Below are positions 17,252 through 26,880 of a stretch of DNA of 64,000 nucleotides, one piece after another. The translations under genes were made by a program, and so were the position numbers. Where the stretch lies: the NCBI RefSeq assembly GCF_003265995.1, contig NZ_MVJN01000010.1, positions 62,001-126,000 on the forward strand. Reading direction: 5' to 3'. Position 1 is the stretch's first letter, and each line of letters starts with the position of its first letter. Source of the DNA: Legionella quinlivanii (GTDB lineage: Bacteria > Pseudomonadota > Gammaproteobacteria > Legionellales > Legionellaceae). A model generated the notes under the pieces. The model searched no databases. It was not told where the DNA came from and saw only the letters and a program-made list of their open reading frames with translations.

Positions 17252-17809
17252 ATGCGTGAAAAACCTGTTTGTAAGCAAAAAACCGTGATTGCAAAATCCA
17301 ATTTGTTTACTATTGAGCAAATGCAATTAGAATTTAGCAATGGTTCCCGGCGAGTATACGAGCGAATTCGTCATCATGGGCATGGGGCCGTATTAATAGT
17401 TGCCTTGACACCTTCCGAATCTTTTCTGCTGGTCAGAGAATATGCTGCAGGGACTGATGCCTATGAAGTGGCATTTCCCAAAGGGCTGATTGAAAAGGGA
17501 GAATCAGCTTTGCAGGCCGCTGATCGGGAGTTGCGCGAGGAAGCAGGGTTTGGAGCCAGGCGTCTGGATTGGATACACTCTCTGACCTTGGCTCCGGGTT
17601 ATTTTGGGGCGCGTTTGGATGTCGTATTGGCCAGAGACTTGTATCCGGCGTCATTATCTGGAGATGAGCCTGAACCGCCGGAGGTTATTGAATGGCCATT
17701 ATATGCAAGTAATGAGCTTTTATTACGCCCCGATTTTTCTGAAGCCCGCAGCATTGCGGCGCTTTTTTTAGTCAAACAATGGTTAGAGAAGGAAAAAAAT
17801 AATGAGTAA
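17252..17809 (+). CDS. nudE: ADP-compounds hydrolase NudE (Nudix)
   Basis: A 185-residue Nudix hydrolase acting on ADP-ribose, NADH and Ap3A-type substrates. The Nudix box is complete: G78-x5-E84-x7-R92-E93-L-R-E96-E97-A-G99. Upstream text ([25 protein letters not shown]) and downstream text ([30 protein letters not shown]) match E. coli NudE closely. The start at 17252 is chosen over 17186 because it gives the family's N-terminus. The last 8 nt overlap mdh, so the two are coupled. This may tie turnover of NAD-type nucleotides to the dehydrogenase, which is inference. Confidence 0.93.
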   Translation: MREKPVCKQKTVIAKSNLFTIEQMQLEFSNGSRRVYERIRHHGHGAVLIVALTPSESFLLVREYAAGTDAYEVAFPKGLIEKGESALQAADRELREEAGFGARRLDWIHSLTLAPGYFGARLDVVLARDLYPASLSGDEPEPPEVIEWPLYASNELLLRPDFSEARSIAALFLVKQWLEKEKNNE

Positions 17810-18794
17810 TCGTGTTAGAGTTGCAGTGACTGGAGCTGCTGGTCAGATTGGCTATGCCTTACTGTTTCGTATTGCTTCAGGTCAAATGTTTGGTCCGGAA
17901 ACCGAAGTGGAACTGAATTTACTGGAGCTTGAGCAGGCATTGCCTTCTCTGGAAGGTGTGGCGATGGAATTGGATGACTGTGCTTTTCCATTACTGAAAA
18001 GAATTCATTGTACTGCTGATTTAAAAGATGGGATGAATGGCGTTAACTGGGCTGTTCTCGTGGGAGCGGTTCCGCGTAAACAAGGCATGGAACGCTCTGA
18101 TTTATTGCAGATTAATGGCGGTATTTTCACTAAACAAGGCCAGGCGATTAATGATCATGCCGCAGATGATGTCCGCGTTTTTGTGGTCGGAAATCCTTGC
18201 AACACTAACTGCCTGATTGCCATGCACAGTGCGCCAGATGTTCCTGGTGATCGTTTCTATGCGATGACGATGCTGGATGAATTACGCGCCCGCACCCAGT
18301 TGGCTAAAAAAGCGGGTGTGCCGGTAACGGATGTTACGCAAATGACTATTTGGGGTAACCATTCTGCGACTCAATATCCTGATTTTTATAATGCAAAAAT
18401 TAAAGGGGAGTCAGCTGCAAAAGTCATTAATGATGAGAGCTGGCTAAAAGAAACCTTCGTTTCAACGGTTCAACAGCGCGGTGCTGCAGTCATCAAAGCC
18501 AGAGGGGCGTCTTCTGCTGCGTCTGCGGCCAATGCGATTATCCAGGGTGTTAATCATCTGGTTACCGATACCGTGTCTCATGAATCCTTTTCTATGTGTC
18601 TTCGTTCAAATGGCGAGTATGGCGTCGATAAAGGCTTAATTTTCTCATACCCTTGCCGTGTACAGAATGGCAAATTGTCGGTGGTTGAGAATTTACCTTT
18701 AAACGACTACGGACAAGCTAAATTCCAGGCGACTCTTGAAGAATTGCGTCAAGAGAAAGCGGCGGTTAAAGAATTGGGATTGATTAAGGAATAA
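17802..18794 (+). CDS. mdh: malate dehydrogenase (NAD)
   Basis: A 330-residue cytosolic TCA-cycle enzyme interconverting malate and oxaloacetate. The Rossmann motif [17 protein letters not shown] opens the chain. The substrate-binding loop [13 protein letters not shown], the catalytic [13 protein letters not shown] with its His, and MLDELRAR are all present. This is the cytosolic-type/Thermus-like MDH group, longer than E. coli Mdh. It overlaps nudE by 8 nt upstream. Downstream, the gap to the convergent purH holds a repeat element that may act as the terminator. Confidence 0.97.
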   Translation: MSNRVRVAVTGAAGQIGYALLFRIASGQMFGPETEVELNLLELEQALPSLEGVAMELDDCAFPLLKRIHCTADLKDGMNGVNWAVLVGAVPRKQGMERSDLLQINGGIFTKQGQAINDHAADDVRVFVVGNPCNTNCLIAMHSAPDVPGDRFYAMTMLDELRARTQLAKKAGVPVTDVTQMTIWGNHSATQYPDFYNAKIKGESAAKVINDESWLKETFVSTVQQRGAAVIKARGASSAASAANAIIQGVNHLVTDTVSHESFSMCLRSNGEYGVDKGLIFSYPCRVQNGKLSVVENLPLNDYGQAKFQATLEELRQEKAAVKELGLIKE

Positions 18795-18840
18795 CAAGTA
18801 ACCGGCTGTAAGTAGCTGACTCTAGTCACATCTCATACAG

Positions 18841-18927
18841 CCGTCTTTGCGAACAAAGTGAAGCAATCTACATCTAGCTTTAAGGAAACATCGATCTGGA
18901 TTGCTTCGCCAGGGCTCGCAAAGACGG
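18841..18927. repeat. inverted-repeat element, family A copy 1
   Basis: About 87 bp with complementary ends: CCGTCTTTGCGAACAAAG... and ...CTCGCAAAGACGG, plus inner arms AAGCAATC and GGATTGCTT. It lies between the convergent mdh and purH genes. The same design recurs at 31462-31547, so it is a dispersed element (REP/MITE-like), possibly doubling as a transcription terminator. Confidence 0.75.
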
Positions 18928-18960
18928 TTAATCAGAAACTCTTCTAACTTCTTAATTATC

Positions 18961-20547
18961 TTAATGCCTGAAATGGCGAAAACCAGTAAATATCATGCTG
19001 ATGCCTGCAGCATTGGCTACCTCTATAACCTCGTTGTCTCGGATTGAACCGCCAGGCTGAATAACCGCGGTAATGCCTGCCTCAATGGCCATCTCCACGC
19101 TGTCTGCAAAGGGGATAAAGGCATCAGATGCCATAACTGCCTGCTGGCAGTCCAGCTGGCGTTCTTTGGCTTGCCAGATTGCTATTCTGGTACTCATTAC
19201 CCTGCTGGTTTGACCTGCACCAATACCAATTGTTGCATGGTGTTTGGCAAGAACTATGGCGTTGGATTTCACATGTTTTACTGCCGCCCAGGCGAATAGC
19301 AGATCTTCTTTCTGCTGCTCAGAGGGGGCGTGTCGGGTAACAATTTTGAATTGCTCGGATGCGATGGGGAAGCTGTCGTGTTCCTGAATTAATAAGCCGC
19401 CTTCCACACGGCGTGAATCCAGTTCAAAACGCTCGGAAGGTGCTATGCCGCCAGTGACCAACACGCGAATATTCGGTTTGCCTGCCAGAATAATTTTGGC
19501 TTCTGCGCTAATCGCCGGCACAATAATGACTTCTGCGAATTGCCGGGAAAGAATATTTTGGGCTGTTTCTGCATCCAGACAGCCGTTAAATGCCAGAATA
19601 CCGCCATAAGCAGAAACCGGATCGCATTCATAGGCTTTAATATAAGCTTGTAACTGGGTTTTGCCCTGCGCAATGCCGCAGGGGTTCCCATGTTTGACAA
19701 TGACACAGACAGGCTGTTCTCTGGTAAATGATTTGATGGTATCAAAACCGGCATCGGCATCCAGCAGATTATTATAAGATAACTCCTTCCCCTGAATGAT
19801 TTCAGCCCGTGCCAATGAATGAGGGGATGCTTTTTTTTCCAGGTAGAACGCAGCTTGCTGATGAGGATTTTCCCCATAGCGTAAATTAAAATGTTTTGTA
19901 AACTGGCAGGTCAGGGTATCAGGGAAGCCGCTTGGAATTTTATTTTCATTCAGCGTTCCAAAATAATTGGCAATGGATGCATCATAGGCGGCTGTATGGG
20001 CAAAGGCTTTCTTCGCCAACTCAAAATTCCAGTGGGCTGGTTTCTTCCCAGCCTTAATATATTCAGAGAGTTTATCGTAATCAGTCGGACTCACGATAAC
20101 CGAGACATGCGCATGATTTTTTGCAGCGCCTCGTATCATTGACGGGCCGCCGATATCTATATTTTCTATCGCACTGTCAAAATTACACTCCGGATTGCTG
20201 ATAGTTTGCTCAAAAGGATAAAGATTAACAATAACCAGATCAAAGGCTTTGATTCCCTGCTGCTGCAATACAGGAGAATCTTGTTCCCCTCTGGCCAGGA
20301 TGCCTGCATGAATAGCGGGATGTAATGTTTTGACGCGCCCATTCATAATTTCAGGAAAGCCAGTGCAGTCACTGACATCAGTGACTGCTAAGCCTTGTTC
20401 ACGAAGTATTACAGCAGTATTGCCAGTGGCTACCAGTTCAACGCCATATTCACTCAGCAGTTTAGCCAAACTAACGATACCCTGTTTGTCGGAGACACTA
20501 AGCAATGCACGTTTTGGAGAAAAAGTTTGCCAGTGTTGTTCAGCCAT
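18961..20547 (-). CDS. purH: bifunctional AICAR formyltransferase / IMP cyclohydrolase
   Basis: A 528-residue enzyme for the last two steps of IMP synthesis. The N-terminal IMP cyclohydrolase domain (RALLSVSDKQGIVSLAKLL, then VKTLHPAIHAGILAR) covers about residues 1-200. The AICAR transformylase domain follows, with the KHGNPCGIA block and the C-terminal SDAFIPFADSVE and IQPGGSIRD. The start is set at 20547 (MAEQHWQTFSPKRAL) because CAGGAG lies 8 nt upstream. An in-frame TTG/ATG six codons earlier lacks this. It ends a same-strand run aroQ-accB-accC-prmA-purH, 50 bp after prmA. Confidence 0.97.
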   Translation of the reverse strand: MAEQHWQTFSPKRALLSVSDKQGIVSLAKLLSEYGVELVATGNTAVILREQGLAVTDVSDCTGFPEIMNGRVKTLHPAIHAGILARGEQDSPVLQQQGIKAFDLVIVNLYPFEQTISNPECNFDSAIENIDIGGPSMIRGAAKNHAHVSVIVSPTDYDKLSEYIKAGKKPAHWNFELAKKAFAHTAAYDASIANYFGTLNENKIPSGFPDTLTCQFTKHFNLRYGENPHQQAAFYLEKKASPHSLARAEIIQGKELSYNNLLDADAGFDTIKSFTREQPVCVIVKHGNPCGIAQGKTQLQAYIKAYECDPVSAYGGILAFNGCLDAETAQNILSRQFAEVIIVPAISAEAKIILAGKPNIRVLVTGGIAPSERFELDSRRVEGGLLIQEHDSFPIASEQFKIVTRHAPSEQQKEDLLFAWAAVKHVKSNAIVLAKHHATIGIGAGQTSRVMSTRIAIWQAKERQLDCQQAVMASDAFIPFADSVEMAIEAGITAVIQPGGSIRDNEVIEVANAAGISMIFTGFRHFRH

Positions 20548-20597
20548 AAAATACTCCTGTAGCATTTATTTCGGGAAATAGTGGCGATTTCAATAAA

Positions 20598-21470
20598 TTA
20601 TTCATTGCGGATAAATTCCAGCAAACTCCATCCCTCATGATTGTAGGTTTGCTGCAAAGCAAAGTGATTCTCGTATTCTTTAACCAAACCTTCAACCTGC
20701 TCATTCAAAATGCCGGATACCAGTAATCTGCCTTGTGGGTTTAAAAGCTTGTGAAACACCTCTTTTAACTGGAGTAAAGGAGAAAGAAGGATATTGGCAA
20801 TCATCAGGTCAACAGGTTCATTCAGGGCGTCTGGTAAACTGATTTGCAAGTGTTCATTAAGTAGATGATTGCTGATTGCATTATTTTCGGTCGCTTGCAG
20901 GGCTTGCGGATCGATATCGACGGCGTAGGCTTTATCTGCTCCCAGTTTAAGCGCTGCCAGAGCGAGGATCCCGGAGCCGCAACCATAGTCGATTATGGTT
21001 TTACCGCTGACATCGTTATTTCCCAACCAATGCAGGCAAAGACTGGTGGTCGCGTGATTGCCAGTTCCAAAGGCAAGACCTGGATCCAGAATGAGATTCA
21101 CCGCTTCTGGTTCAGGTGGAGTATGCCAGGAAGGGCAAATCCATAAGCGTTTGCCAAACTGCTGGGGTTTAAAATCGTCCATCCAGCTTCGTTCCCAATC
21201 CTGATCCGGGAGTGACTCCATGTGAGAATTGAGCATTGGGAAATCGGATTGCAGATTGTTCAATGTCTGCAGCGCCTCGTTCTCGTCCGAAAATAAGGCA
21301 TTAATGACTACATCGGGCCAGAGAGGAGTGGTGCCTGGCGCCGGTTCCAATACCGGATCATCATTTTTGTCAGTGAGCGTAATGGATAAGGCGCCAGCAT
21401 TTTCCAAATAGTCATTGAGTAGTTCAATCTGTTCATGCTGACAATTTTCAATTTGTATTTGATACCACAC
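20598..21470 (-). CDS. prmA: ribosomal protein L11 methyltransferase
   Basis: A 290-residue SAM-dependent enzyme that trimethylates ribosomal protein L11. The N-terminal substrate-recognition domain (WYQIQIENCQHEQIELLND) is followed by DPGLAFGTGNHATTSLCL and the class I methyltransferase motif DYGCGSGILALAALKLGA, then the acidic YAVDIDPQAL and the catalytic-loop MIANILLSPL. It lies only 4 bp after accC, in the same order seen in many gammaproteobacteria, so it is co-transcribed with the acetyl-CoA carboxylase genes. Confidence 0.97.
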   Translation of the reverse strand: MWYQIQIENCQHEQIELLNDYLENAGALSITLTDKNDDPVLEPAPGTTPLWPDVVINALFSDENEALQTLNNLQSDFPMLNSHMESLPDQDWERSWMDDFKPQQFGKRLWICPSWHTPPEPEAVNLILDPGLAFGTGNHATTSLCLHWLGNNDVSGKTIIDYGCGSGILALAALKLGADKAYAVDIDPQALQATENNAISNHLLNEHLQISLPDALNEPVDLMIANILLSPLLQLKEVFHKLLNPQGRLLVSGILNEQVEGLVKEYENHFALQQTYNHEGWSLLEFIRNE

Positions 21471-21474
21471 AGCC

Positions 21475-22815
21475 TTATTCCTTCAACATTTTTTCCAGGT
21501 AGTGAATATTGGTTCCACCCTGCATAAAGGATTTATCACGCAGAATACGCTGGTGTAATTCAATATTAGTCTTAATACCGTCAATAATTATTTCGTCTAG
21601 CGCATTTCGCATTCTCGCGAAGGCTTCAGCACGGGTTTCCCCATAACTGATGAGTTTTCCAATCATGGAATCATAATTGGGAGGAACGGTATAGCTGCTG
21701 TAGATATGCGAATCAAAGCGAATTCCAGGCCCTCCAGGCTGATGCAACAGACGAATCGTTCCGGGGCAGGGCATGAAGTTTCTTGGATCTTCGGCATTAA
21801 TACGGCATTCAACCGCATGGCCTTTCAGCTTAATGTCTTCTTGTTTAAGAGTGAATGGCAAATCGCTGGCGATTTTGATTTGTTCTTTAATTAAATCGAT
21901 ACCGGTGATCATCTCGGTGACCGGATGTTCTACCTGTATACGGGTATTCATTTCGATAAAATAAAAGCAGCCGTCCTGATACAGAAATTCAAAGGTTCCA
22001 GCGCCTCGGTATTTGAGTTCACGGCAGGCGTTCACGACACGCTCGCCTATTTCCTTGCGAAGTTCTGGTGTAATACCAGGAGCCGGCGCTTCTTCGATCA
22101 CTTTCTGATGACGGCGCTGCATGGAGCAGTCGCGCTCACCTAAATGAATAGCATTGCCTTTTCCATCGCCCAGCACCTGAAATTCCACATGGCGAGGATT
22201 TTCAAGAAATTTTTCCATGTAGACAATCGGATTATTGAAGGCTGCTTTCGCTTCACTGCTGGTTAAAGCGATCGCGTTTAACAGGTTCGCTTCAGAATGA
22301 ACAACCCGCATCCCTCGTCCGCCGCCTCCGCCTGCCGCTTTAATAATGACGGGATAGCCAATCTGTTTGGCAAGAGACAGGTTTAATTTGTCATCATCAG
22401 TCAGCGGACCATCCGATCCTGGAACACAGGGTACACCCGCCTTTTTCATGGCGGCAATTGCAGAAACCTTGTCACCCATAAGGCGAATGGTATCGCCGCG
22501 CGGGCCAATAAAGGTGAAACCGCTTTGCTCCACAATATCGGCAAAATCGGCATTTTCTGATAAAAATCCATAACCGGGATGGATAGCTACTGCATCGGTA
22601 ATTTCCGCTGCCGAGATAATAGCCGGAATATTAAGATAGCTTTTTTGAGAGGGAGCAGGACCAATGCACACCGTTTCATCAGCCAGCCGCACATGCAGCA
22701 GGTCTTTGTCCACATCGGAGTGTACTGCAACGGTTTGAATTCCCAGCTCTTTGCAGGCACGGAGAATTCGCAGGGCAATTTCTCCGCGATTGGCAATTAC
22801 AATTTTACTAAGCAT
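21475..22815 (-). CDS. accC: acetyl-CoA carboxylase, biotin carboxylase subunit
   Basis: A 446-residue ATP-grasp enzyme that carboxylates biotin on AccB, the first committed step of fatty-acid synthesis. The N-terminus [20 protein letters not shown], the glycine-rich ATP loop [12 protein letters not shown], and [15 protein letters not shown] with [14 protein letters not shown] are all in place. The start at 22815 is preceded by GGGAG at a 7-nt distance. The upstream TTG/ATG would add seven atypical residues. It lies 10 bp after accB. Length and motifs are normal. Confidence 0.97.
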   Translation of the reverse strand: MLSKIVIANRGEIALRILRACKELGIQTVAVHSDVDKDLLHVRLADETVCIGPAPSQKSYLNIPAIISAAEITDAVAIHPGYGFLSENADFADIVEQSGFTFIGPRGDTIRLMGDKVSAIAAMKKAGVPCVPGSDGPLTDDDKLNLSLAKQIGYPVIIKAAGGGGGRGMRVVHSEANLLNAIALTSSEAKAAFNNPIVYMEKFLENPRHVEFQVLGDGKGNAIHLGERDCSMQRRHQKVIEEAPAPGITPELRKEIGERVVNACRELKYRGAGTFEFLYQDGCFYFIEMNTRIQVEHPVTEMITGIDLIKEQIKIASDLPFTLKQEDIKLKGHAVECRINAEDPRNFMPCPGTIRLLHQPGGPGIRFDSHIYSSYTVPPNYDSMIGKLISYGETRAEAFARMRNALDEIIIDGIKTNIELHQRILRDKSFMQGGTNIHYLEKMLKE

Positions 22816-22825
22816 AAGGACTCCC

Positions 22826-23290
22826 TTATTCTTCAATCACAAACAAGGGTTGGTCGTATTCAACCGGCTCCCCGTTAGCCACCAGAATATCTACAATTCT
22901 GCCTGCCCGATCTGCTTCAATTTCGTTAAACATTTTCATCGCTTCCACGATGCAAAGCGTATCGCCGGCCTTAACAGTCTGGCCTATCGTAACAAATGCG
23001 GGGGCATCAGGAGAGGGGGAGGTATACATCGTGCCGACCATCGGGGATTTAACTCGATGTCCTTTGGCCGTTGCTGTAATGTTCTCCCTGTTTTCGGCAG
23101 TAGCCGGCATGGGGCTGGCCTGGTTGGCAGGAGCCGCAACAGGAGGCGGGGCATAACGAACGGCTTGCGGCGCTTCCATGGTATAATGCCGGCTTAAGCG
23201 CACTGACTCTTCGCCTTCTTTGATTTCTATTTCTGAAATACCGGTTTCTTCCAGTAGTTCGATTAATTTTCTGATTTTGCGGATATCCAT
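22826..23290 (-). CDS. accB: acetyl-CoA carboxylase biotin carboxyl carrier protein
   Basis: A 154-residue carrier that holds biotin for AccC and the AccAD transferase. The N-terminal helix [20 protein letters not shown] and a Pro/Ala-rich linker (about residues 47-66) precede the biotinyl domain, whose attachment site EAMKM places the biotinylated lysine at K119. The domain also has the thumb insert ([15 protein letters not shown]) typical of bacterial BCCP. It sits between aroQ (20 bp) and accC (10 bp), a conserved gene order. Confidence 0.97.
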   Translation of the reverse strand: MDIRKIRKLIELLEETGISEIEIKEGEESVRLSRHYTMEAPQAVRYAPPPVAAPANQASPMPATAENRENITATAKGHRVKSPMVGTMYTSPSPDAPAFVTIGQTVKAGDTLCIVEAMKMFNEIEADRAGRIVDILVANGEPVEYDQPLFVIEE

Positions 23291-23310
23291 TGGTTACTCT
23301 CTAAAAATTA

Positions 23311-23742
23311 TTAATTATTCACAATCGCTTGCAATGCAAGGTAATAACTGTTGGCACCGAAGCCGCAAATTATACCTTGGGCGATTGAGGACAAAAAAGA
23401 ATGGTGGCGAAACGCTTCGCGTGAATGAATATTACTCAAATGTACTTCAATAAATGGAATGGCTACAGCCGCCAGTGCATCACGAAGAGCAATACTGGTA
23501 TGGGTTAAGGCCGCAGCATTGATAATTATGTGGTCTACCTGTTCATCAGCAGCCTGATGGATTCTATCAATCAATTCTGACTCGCTGTTGCTTTGGAAAA
23601 AGGCAATTGAAGCCTGGGCTTTGCCGGCATCATCTAGTAAGCGTTGATTGATTTCGTCCAGGGTTGATGTTCCATAGACCTCTGGTTCCCGAGTTCCAAG
23701 CCGATTCAAATTGGGGCCGTGTAATACCAGAATTTTCTTCAT
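23311..23742 (-). CDS. aroQ: type II 3-dehydroquinate dehydratase
   Basis: A 143-residue dodecameric shikimate-pathway enzyme that dehydrates 3-dehydroquinate. Seen: [17 protein letters not shown] with the catalytic Tyr23 and Arg18, the [17 protein letters not shown] substrate loop, and [17 protein letters not shown] with the catalytic His. It probably heads the aroQ-accB-accC-prmA-purH run. A 120-bp gap separates it from the Sua5-type gene and presumably contains the promoter, though no clear -10/-35 pair was identified by eye. Confidence 0.96.
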   Translation of the reverse strand: MKKILVLHGPNLNRLGTREPEVYGTSTLDEINQRLLDDAGKAQASIAFFQSNSESELIDRIHQAADEQVDHIIINAAALTHTSIALRDALAAVAIPFIEVHLSNIHSREAFRHHSFLSSIAQGIICGFGANSYYLALQAIVNN

Positions 23743-23865
23743 GACTTAGTTAACTTGCAAAATTTGATGGATTCTGCCTGAAGATTTTAATATTGTCCAG
23801 ATGCTCGAACATATCGGCATGATACCGACAAGATTGCTTCTAAATAGAATCAAGCTTTTATCCTT

Positions 23866-24828
23866 TTAAGTTCCAGGTCTTCCCGCTTTGATAATCCGTT
23901 CGCGTATTCCCTGCCATTCTACAGTATCAGGAGGCAGTTCGATGGCAATGACTGCGGCCTCGGATTTATCAGCACGCCGTAATTGAAAATAAAGCTCATA
24001 AGCCATCTCGCTGGCATGGGCCGGTAATTGATAACTGGAATGGGCCGCTGGCAGACTAAGCTTTTCGAAACATAATGCATAGACGGATTGAGATTGGCTT
24101 TGGATAAATCGCTTAAGGCTGTATTGGTCATCAAAATAAAACAGGGTTTTTTCGGGCTGATAGTGCTGCTTTAGCCTGCCTGATACACGGGTTTCATTGA
24201 CTAGAGACAAGGCTTTTGCATTGAGAAAAGTATCCAGTGTTTCTTCATTGATAATGCCCGCCCGTAATAACTGGTAACTTTCAGGATGAGTCGCATCAAC
24301 AATAGTGGATTCAATCCCTACTGTAGCTCGACCGCCATCGAGAATAAGCAATGAATCATTGTGGAAGCTGTCCTGAACATGTTCTGCGGTGGTCGGGCTT
24401 ATTTTTCCAAAAGGATTGGCGGAGGGAGCCACTAAAGGAAAGTTCAGGCTATTAAGAAGGGTTTGGGCAATGGGATGAGCCGGACAGCGTATCGCGACGG
24501 TCGACTGACCTCCCGTCACTGACGGGCTGATTTTACCAGGACGGGCTGAGAAAACTAAAGTCAGAGGACCTGGCCAGAATTTCTCCATGAGCTTATGCGC
24601 ATAAGGAGGAATATAATTTACCCATTCCAGCAAATCGGTGTCCGATGCCACATGCACTATCAACGGATGATTTAAGGGTCTGTTTTTCAGTTGATAGATT
24701 TTAGCGATCGCCGCTTCATCTGTAGCATTTCCTGCCAGGCCATAAACGGTTTCTGTGGGAATGGCCACAATATCACCCCGGATGAGCTGATGAGCCGCCA
24801 AATCAATATCAGTAATAATAGTAGCCAT
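23866..24828 (-). CDS. L-threonylcarbamoyladenylate synthase, Sua5 type
   Basis: A 320-residue enzyme that makes threonylcarbamoyl-AMP from threonine, bicarbonate and ATP for the tRNA t6A modification completed by TsaD (14045). The YrdC/TsaC domain is clear: GDIVAIPTETVYGLAGNA, then KIYQLKNRPLNHPL, FWPGPLTLVFSA and VAPSANPFGKISPT. Beyond residue 200 is an extra Sua5 domain, absent from E. coli TsaC, hence Sua5 type. The start at 24828 (MATIITDIDLAAH) is preferred. The longer frame from 24885 adds a hydrophobic stretch (LILYNTAFFFFVLG) unlike the family. Confidence 0.92.
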   Translation of the reverse strand: MATIITDIDLAAHQLIRGDIVAIPTETVYGLAGNATDEAAIAKIYQLKNRPLNHPLIVHVASDTDLLEWVNYIPPYAHKLMEKFWPGPLTLVFSARPGKISPSVTGGQSTVAIRCPAHPIAQTLLNSLNFPLVAPSANPFGKISPTTAEHVQDSFHNDSLLILDGGRATVGIESTIVDATHPESYQLLRAGIINEETLDTFLNAKALSLVNETRVSGRLKQHYQPEKTLFYFDDQYSLKRFIQSQSQSVYALCFEKLSLPAAHSSYQLPAHASEMAYELYFQLRRADKSEAAVIAIELPPDTVEWQGIRERIIKAGRPGT

Positions 24829-25082
24829 GCCAAGCACGAAAAAAAAGAAAGCAGTATTGTACAGTATAAGAGCAGCCAAGTGCAAAAGCCTGATAAGGTA
24901 TTCTTTAAAGAATGGGCGATTAACAGATTAAAAATTAACAATTTAAAATTAAATAAAACTATGGTAGTTTGACTGCTAGCTGATAGAATTGCTTTCACGG
25001 ATTTTGGTATAAGCCAACCTCAGATGCTTTAAGCTGGAATTCGGAAACCGATTCAGTTAGTTGTTTTTACTGGTTGGTTGTT

Positions 25083-25138
25083 ACCAGACTTTTCAAAGTC
25101 AGGCTGTCAAATTTTGTGAGTCAAGTCTGGTGTTTTTT
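25083..25138 (+). promoter_or_regulatory. alternative hairpins in the leader before proA
   Basis: The 371-bp gap 24829-25199 before proA holds a three-part inverted repeat. ACCAGACTT (25083-25091) can pair with AAGTCTGGT (25123-25131), which is followed by GTTTTTT, an intrinsic-terminator layout. The GACTTT of the first segment can instead pair with AAAGTC (25096-25101). Mutually exclusive stems ahead of a gene suggest attenuation. No clear promoter was seen in the rest of the gap. Confidence 0.45.
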
Positions 25139-25199
25139 AACAACATGGGCTCTCTGGGACGAGCTGCCTCATGTGTATTAGCTTAAGGAGTTAGTATTA

Positions 25200-26819
25200 A
25201 TGCACTACAATCTCAAATTATCACCTCTTGCAGCAGGTTTGTCATTGATCATTGCCTCTTCTGCCCATGCAGCTGAGCCTGTGCAGTTACAAAATGCGTC
25301 TTTGCAGAATCTCCAACAACAGTTTCATCTGGCTTTACCCGGTGTACAGCAGGGTGTGGCGGCTTCTGACGATAGTTTGCAATATTTGCAGGAAAGCACC
25401 GATAAAAATCATGTAAACCATGTCCGTATGCAGCAACAATATGCGGGTTATAATGTAATCGGTGGTTATGCCATTCTTCATAGCACTAATGCTGCGAGCA
25501 GCCTGGTCGCTGGAAAAGGCAAGGTTTCAATGAATGGTAAAGTGTATTCCGGTTTAAAAGCGGAATTAGGCAAACCATCTGCTGATTTTATAAAAAATGG
25601 CGACGCGGCGCTGAATCAATTCAAAGCGCAATATAATTCAAATGATGTCAGTGAAGAACAAGTTACGCCGGTAGTGTATATCGATAAACAAAATAAAGCG
25701 CACTGGGCTTATAAAGTAAGCGTTTATGTTCGTTATGATGATCGTATTCCGGAAAGACCCTCCGCAATTCTTGATGCTGATACTTTAAAACCATTTATCC
25801 AATGGAATGATATCAAGACAGGACGTGCTGCCGTTAAAGGGAAAGGCTTTGGTGGTAACAGCAAAGTAGGTGAAGTGAGCTATGGCCGTGATCTACCCCT
25901 CCTGGAAATCACCCGCTCCAAACTGCTCAATAAATGCTATATGGAGAATAAAGAAGTCCGTGTAGTGGATATGGAGCATAGTTATTATTCAACGAACAAG
26001 CCCATGAGTTTCTCCTGTAAGAAGGATGATGGGGATGAGGACATTTTCTGGACTGGTTACAAAGCGGATGGCTATGATCGCGACAATGGTGCCTATTCAC
26101 CGACCAATGATGCGTTATATGCTGGTTATGTAATCAAACACATGTATCACGACTGGTATGGTGTAGAAGCGTTGAAGAAACGAGATGGTTCGCCCATGCA
26201 GTTAGTAATGCGCGTACACTATGGCCAAGGTTACGAAAATGCCTATTGGGATGGCAAGCAAATGACCTTTGGTGACGGCGATACCTTTATGTATCCATTA
26301 GTCTCCCTGGGTGTCGGCAGCCATGAAGTCAGTCACGGATTTACTGAACAGCATTCCGGACTGGAATATTATGGTCAATCAGGCGGAATGAATGAATCAT
26401 TCTCTGACATGGCCGCAATGGCAGCTGAGTATTATTCAGTGGGCAAAAGCAGTTGGATGATCGGCGCTGAAATCATGAAAGAAGACAGCGGCTGGGAGAC
26501 TCTTCGTTATATGGATGTACCCAGTAAAGATGGTATGTCAATTGACTCTGCTGATGAATACGATAGCAGCCTCGATGTTCACTTCTCCAGTGGTGTGTAC
26601 AACAGATTGTATTACACCCTGTCTAATCAGGCTGGCTGGGATCCGAAAAAAGCTTTTGACGTGATGGTTAAAGCCAATATGGATTACTGGACTCCTTATG
26701 AAACTTTTGATGAAGGCGGTTGCGGTATGATAAGCGCAGCGAAAGACCTGGGCTACTCAATCGAAGACATCAAAAAATCGTTAGGTGTTGTTGCCATTAA
26801 CTACAACTCATGTAGCTAA
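25200..26819 (+). CDS. proA: secreted zinc metalloprotease ProA/Msp (M4 family)
   Basis: A 539-residue preproenzyme closely matching the Legionella major secretory protease, a type II-secreted M4 (thermolysin-like) protease with broad activity on host proteins. Signal peptide residues 1-24 end in AHA. A propeptide follows to roughly residue 207, and then the catalytic domain with zinc ligands and acid H375-E376-V-S-H379 and E399 in GGMNES, and the late catalytic His in LDVHFSSGVYN. The start has AAGGAG just upstream. A terminator follows the stop. The PepSY/FTP-type propeptide probably acts as inhibitor and foldase, as in other M4 enzymes. Confidence 0.97.
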   Translation: MHYNLKLSPLAAGLSLIIASSAHAAEPVQLQNASLQNLQQQFHLALPGVQQGVAASDDSLQYLQESTDKNHVNHVRMQQQYAGYNVIGGYAILHSTNAASSLVAGKGKVSMNGKVYSGLKAELGKPSADFIKNGDAALNQFKAQYNSNDVSEEQVTPVVYIDKQNKAHWAYKVSVYVRYDDRIPERPSAILDADTLKPFIQWNDIKTGRAAVKGKGFGGNSKVGEVSYGRDLPLLEITRSKLLNKCYMENKEVRVVDMEHSYYSTNKPMSFSCKKDDGDEDIFWTGYKADGYDRDNGAYSPTNDALYAGYVIKHMYHDWYGVEALKKRDGSPMQLVMRVHYGQGYENAYWDGKQMTFGDGDTFMYPLVSLGVGSHEVSHGFTEQHSGLEYYGQSGGMNESFSDMAAMAAEYYSVGKSSWMIGAEIMKEDSGWETLRYMDVPSKDGMSIDSADEYDSSLDVHFSSGVYNRLYYTLSNQAGWDPKKAFDVMVKANMDYWTPYETFDEGGCGMISAAKDLGYSIEDIKKSLGVVAINYNSCS

Positions 26820-26832
26820 TCGCCTTTCTTAG

Positions 26833-26863
26833 GCCCGGTCGCTTTGACCGGGCATCTTTATTC
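26833..26863 (+). terminator. intrinsic terminator of proA
   Basis: GCCCGGTC (26833-26840), loop GCTTT, GACCGGGC (26846-26853), followed by ATCTTTATTC. It starts 14 bp after the proA stop and also faces the convergent hydrolase gene. Confidence 0.8.
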
Positions 26864-26880
26864 ATTTATTCCTGCAAGGC

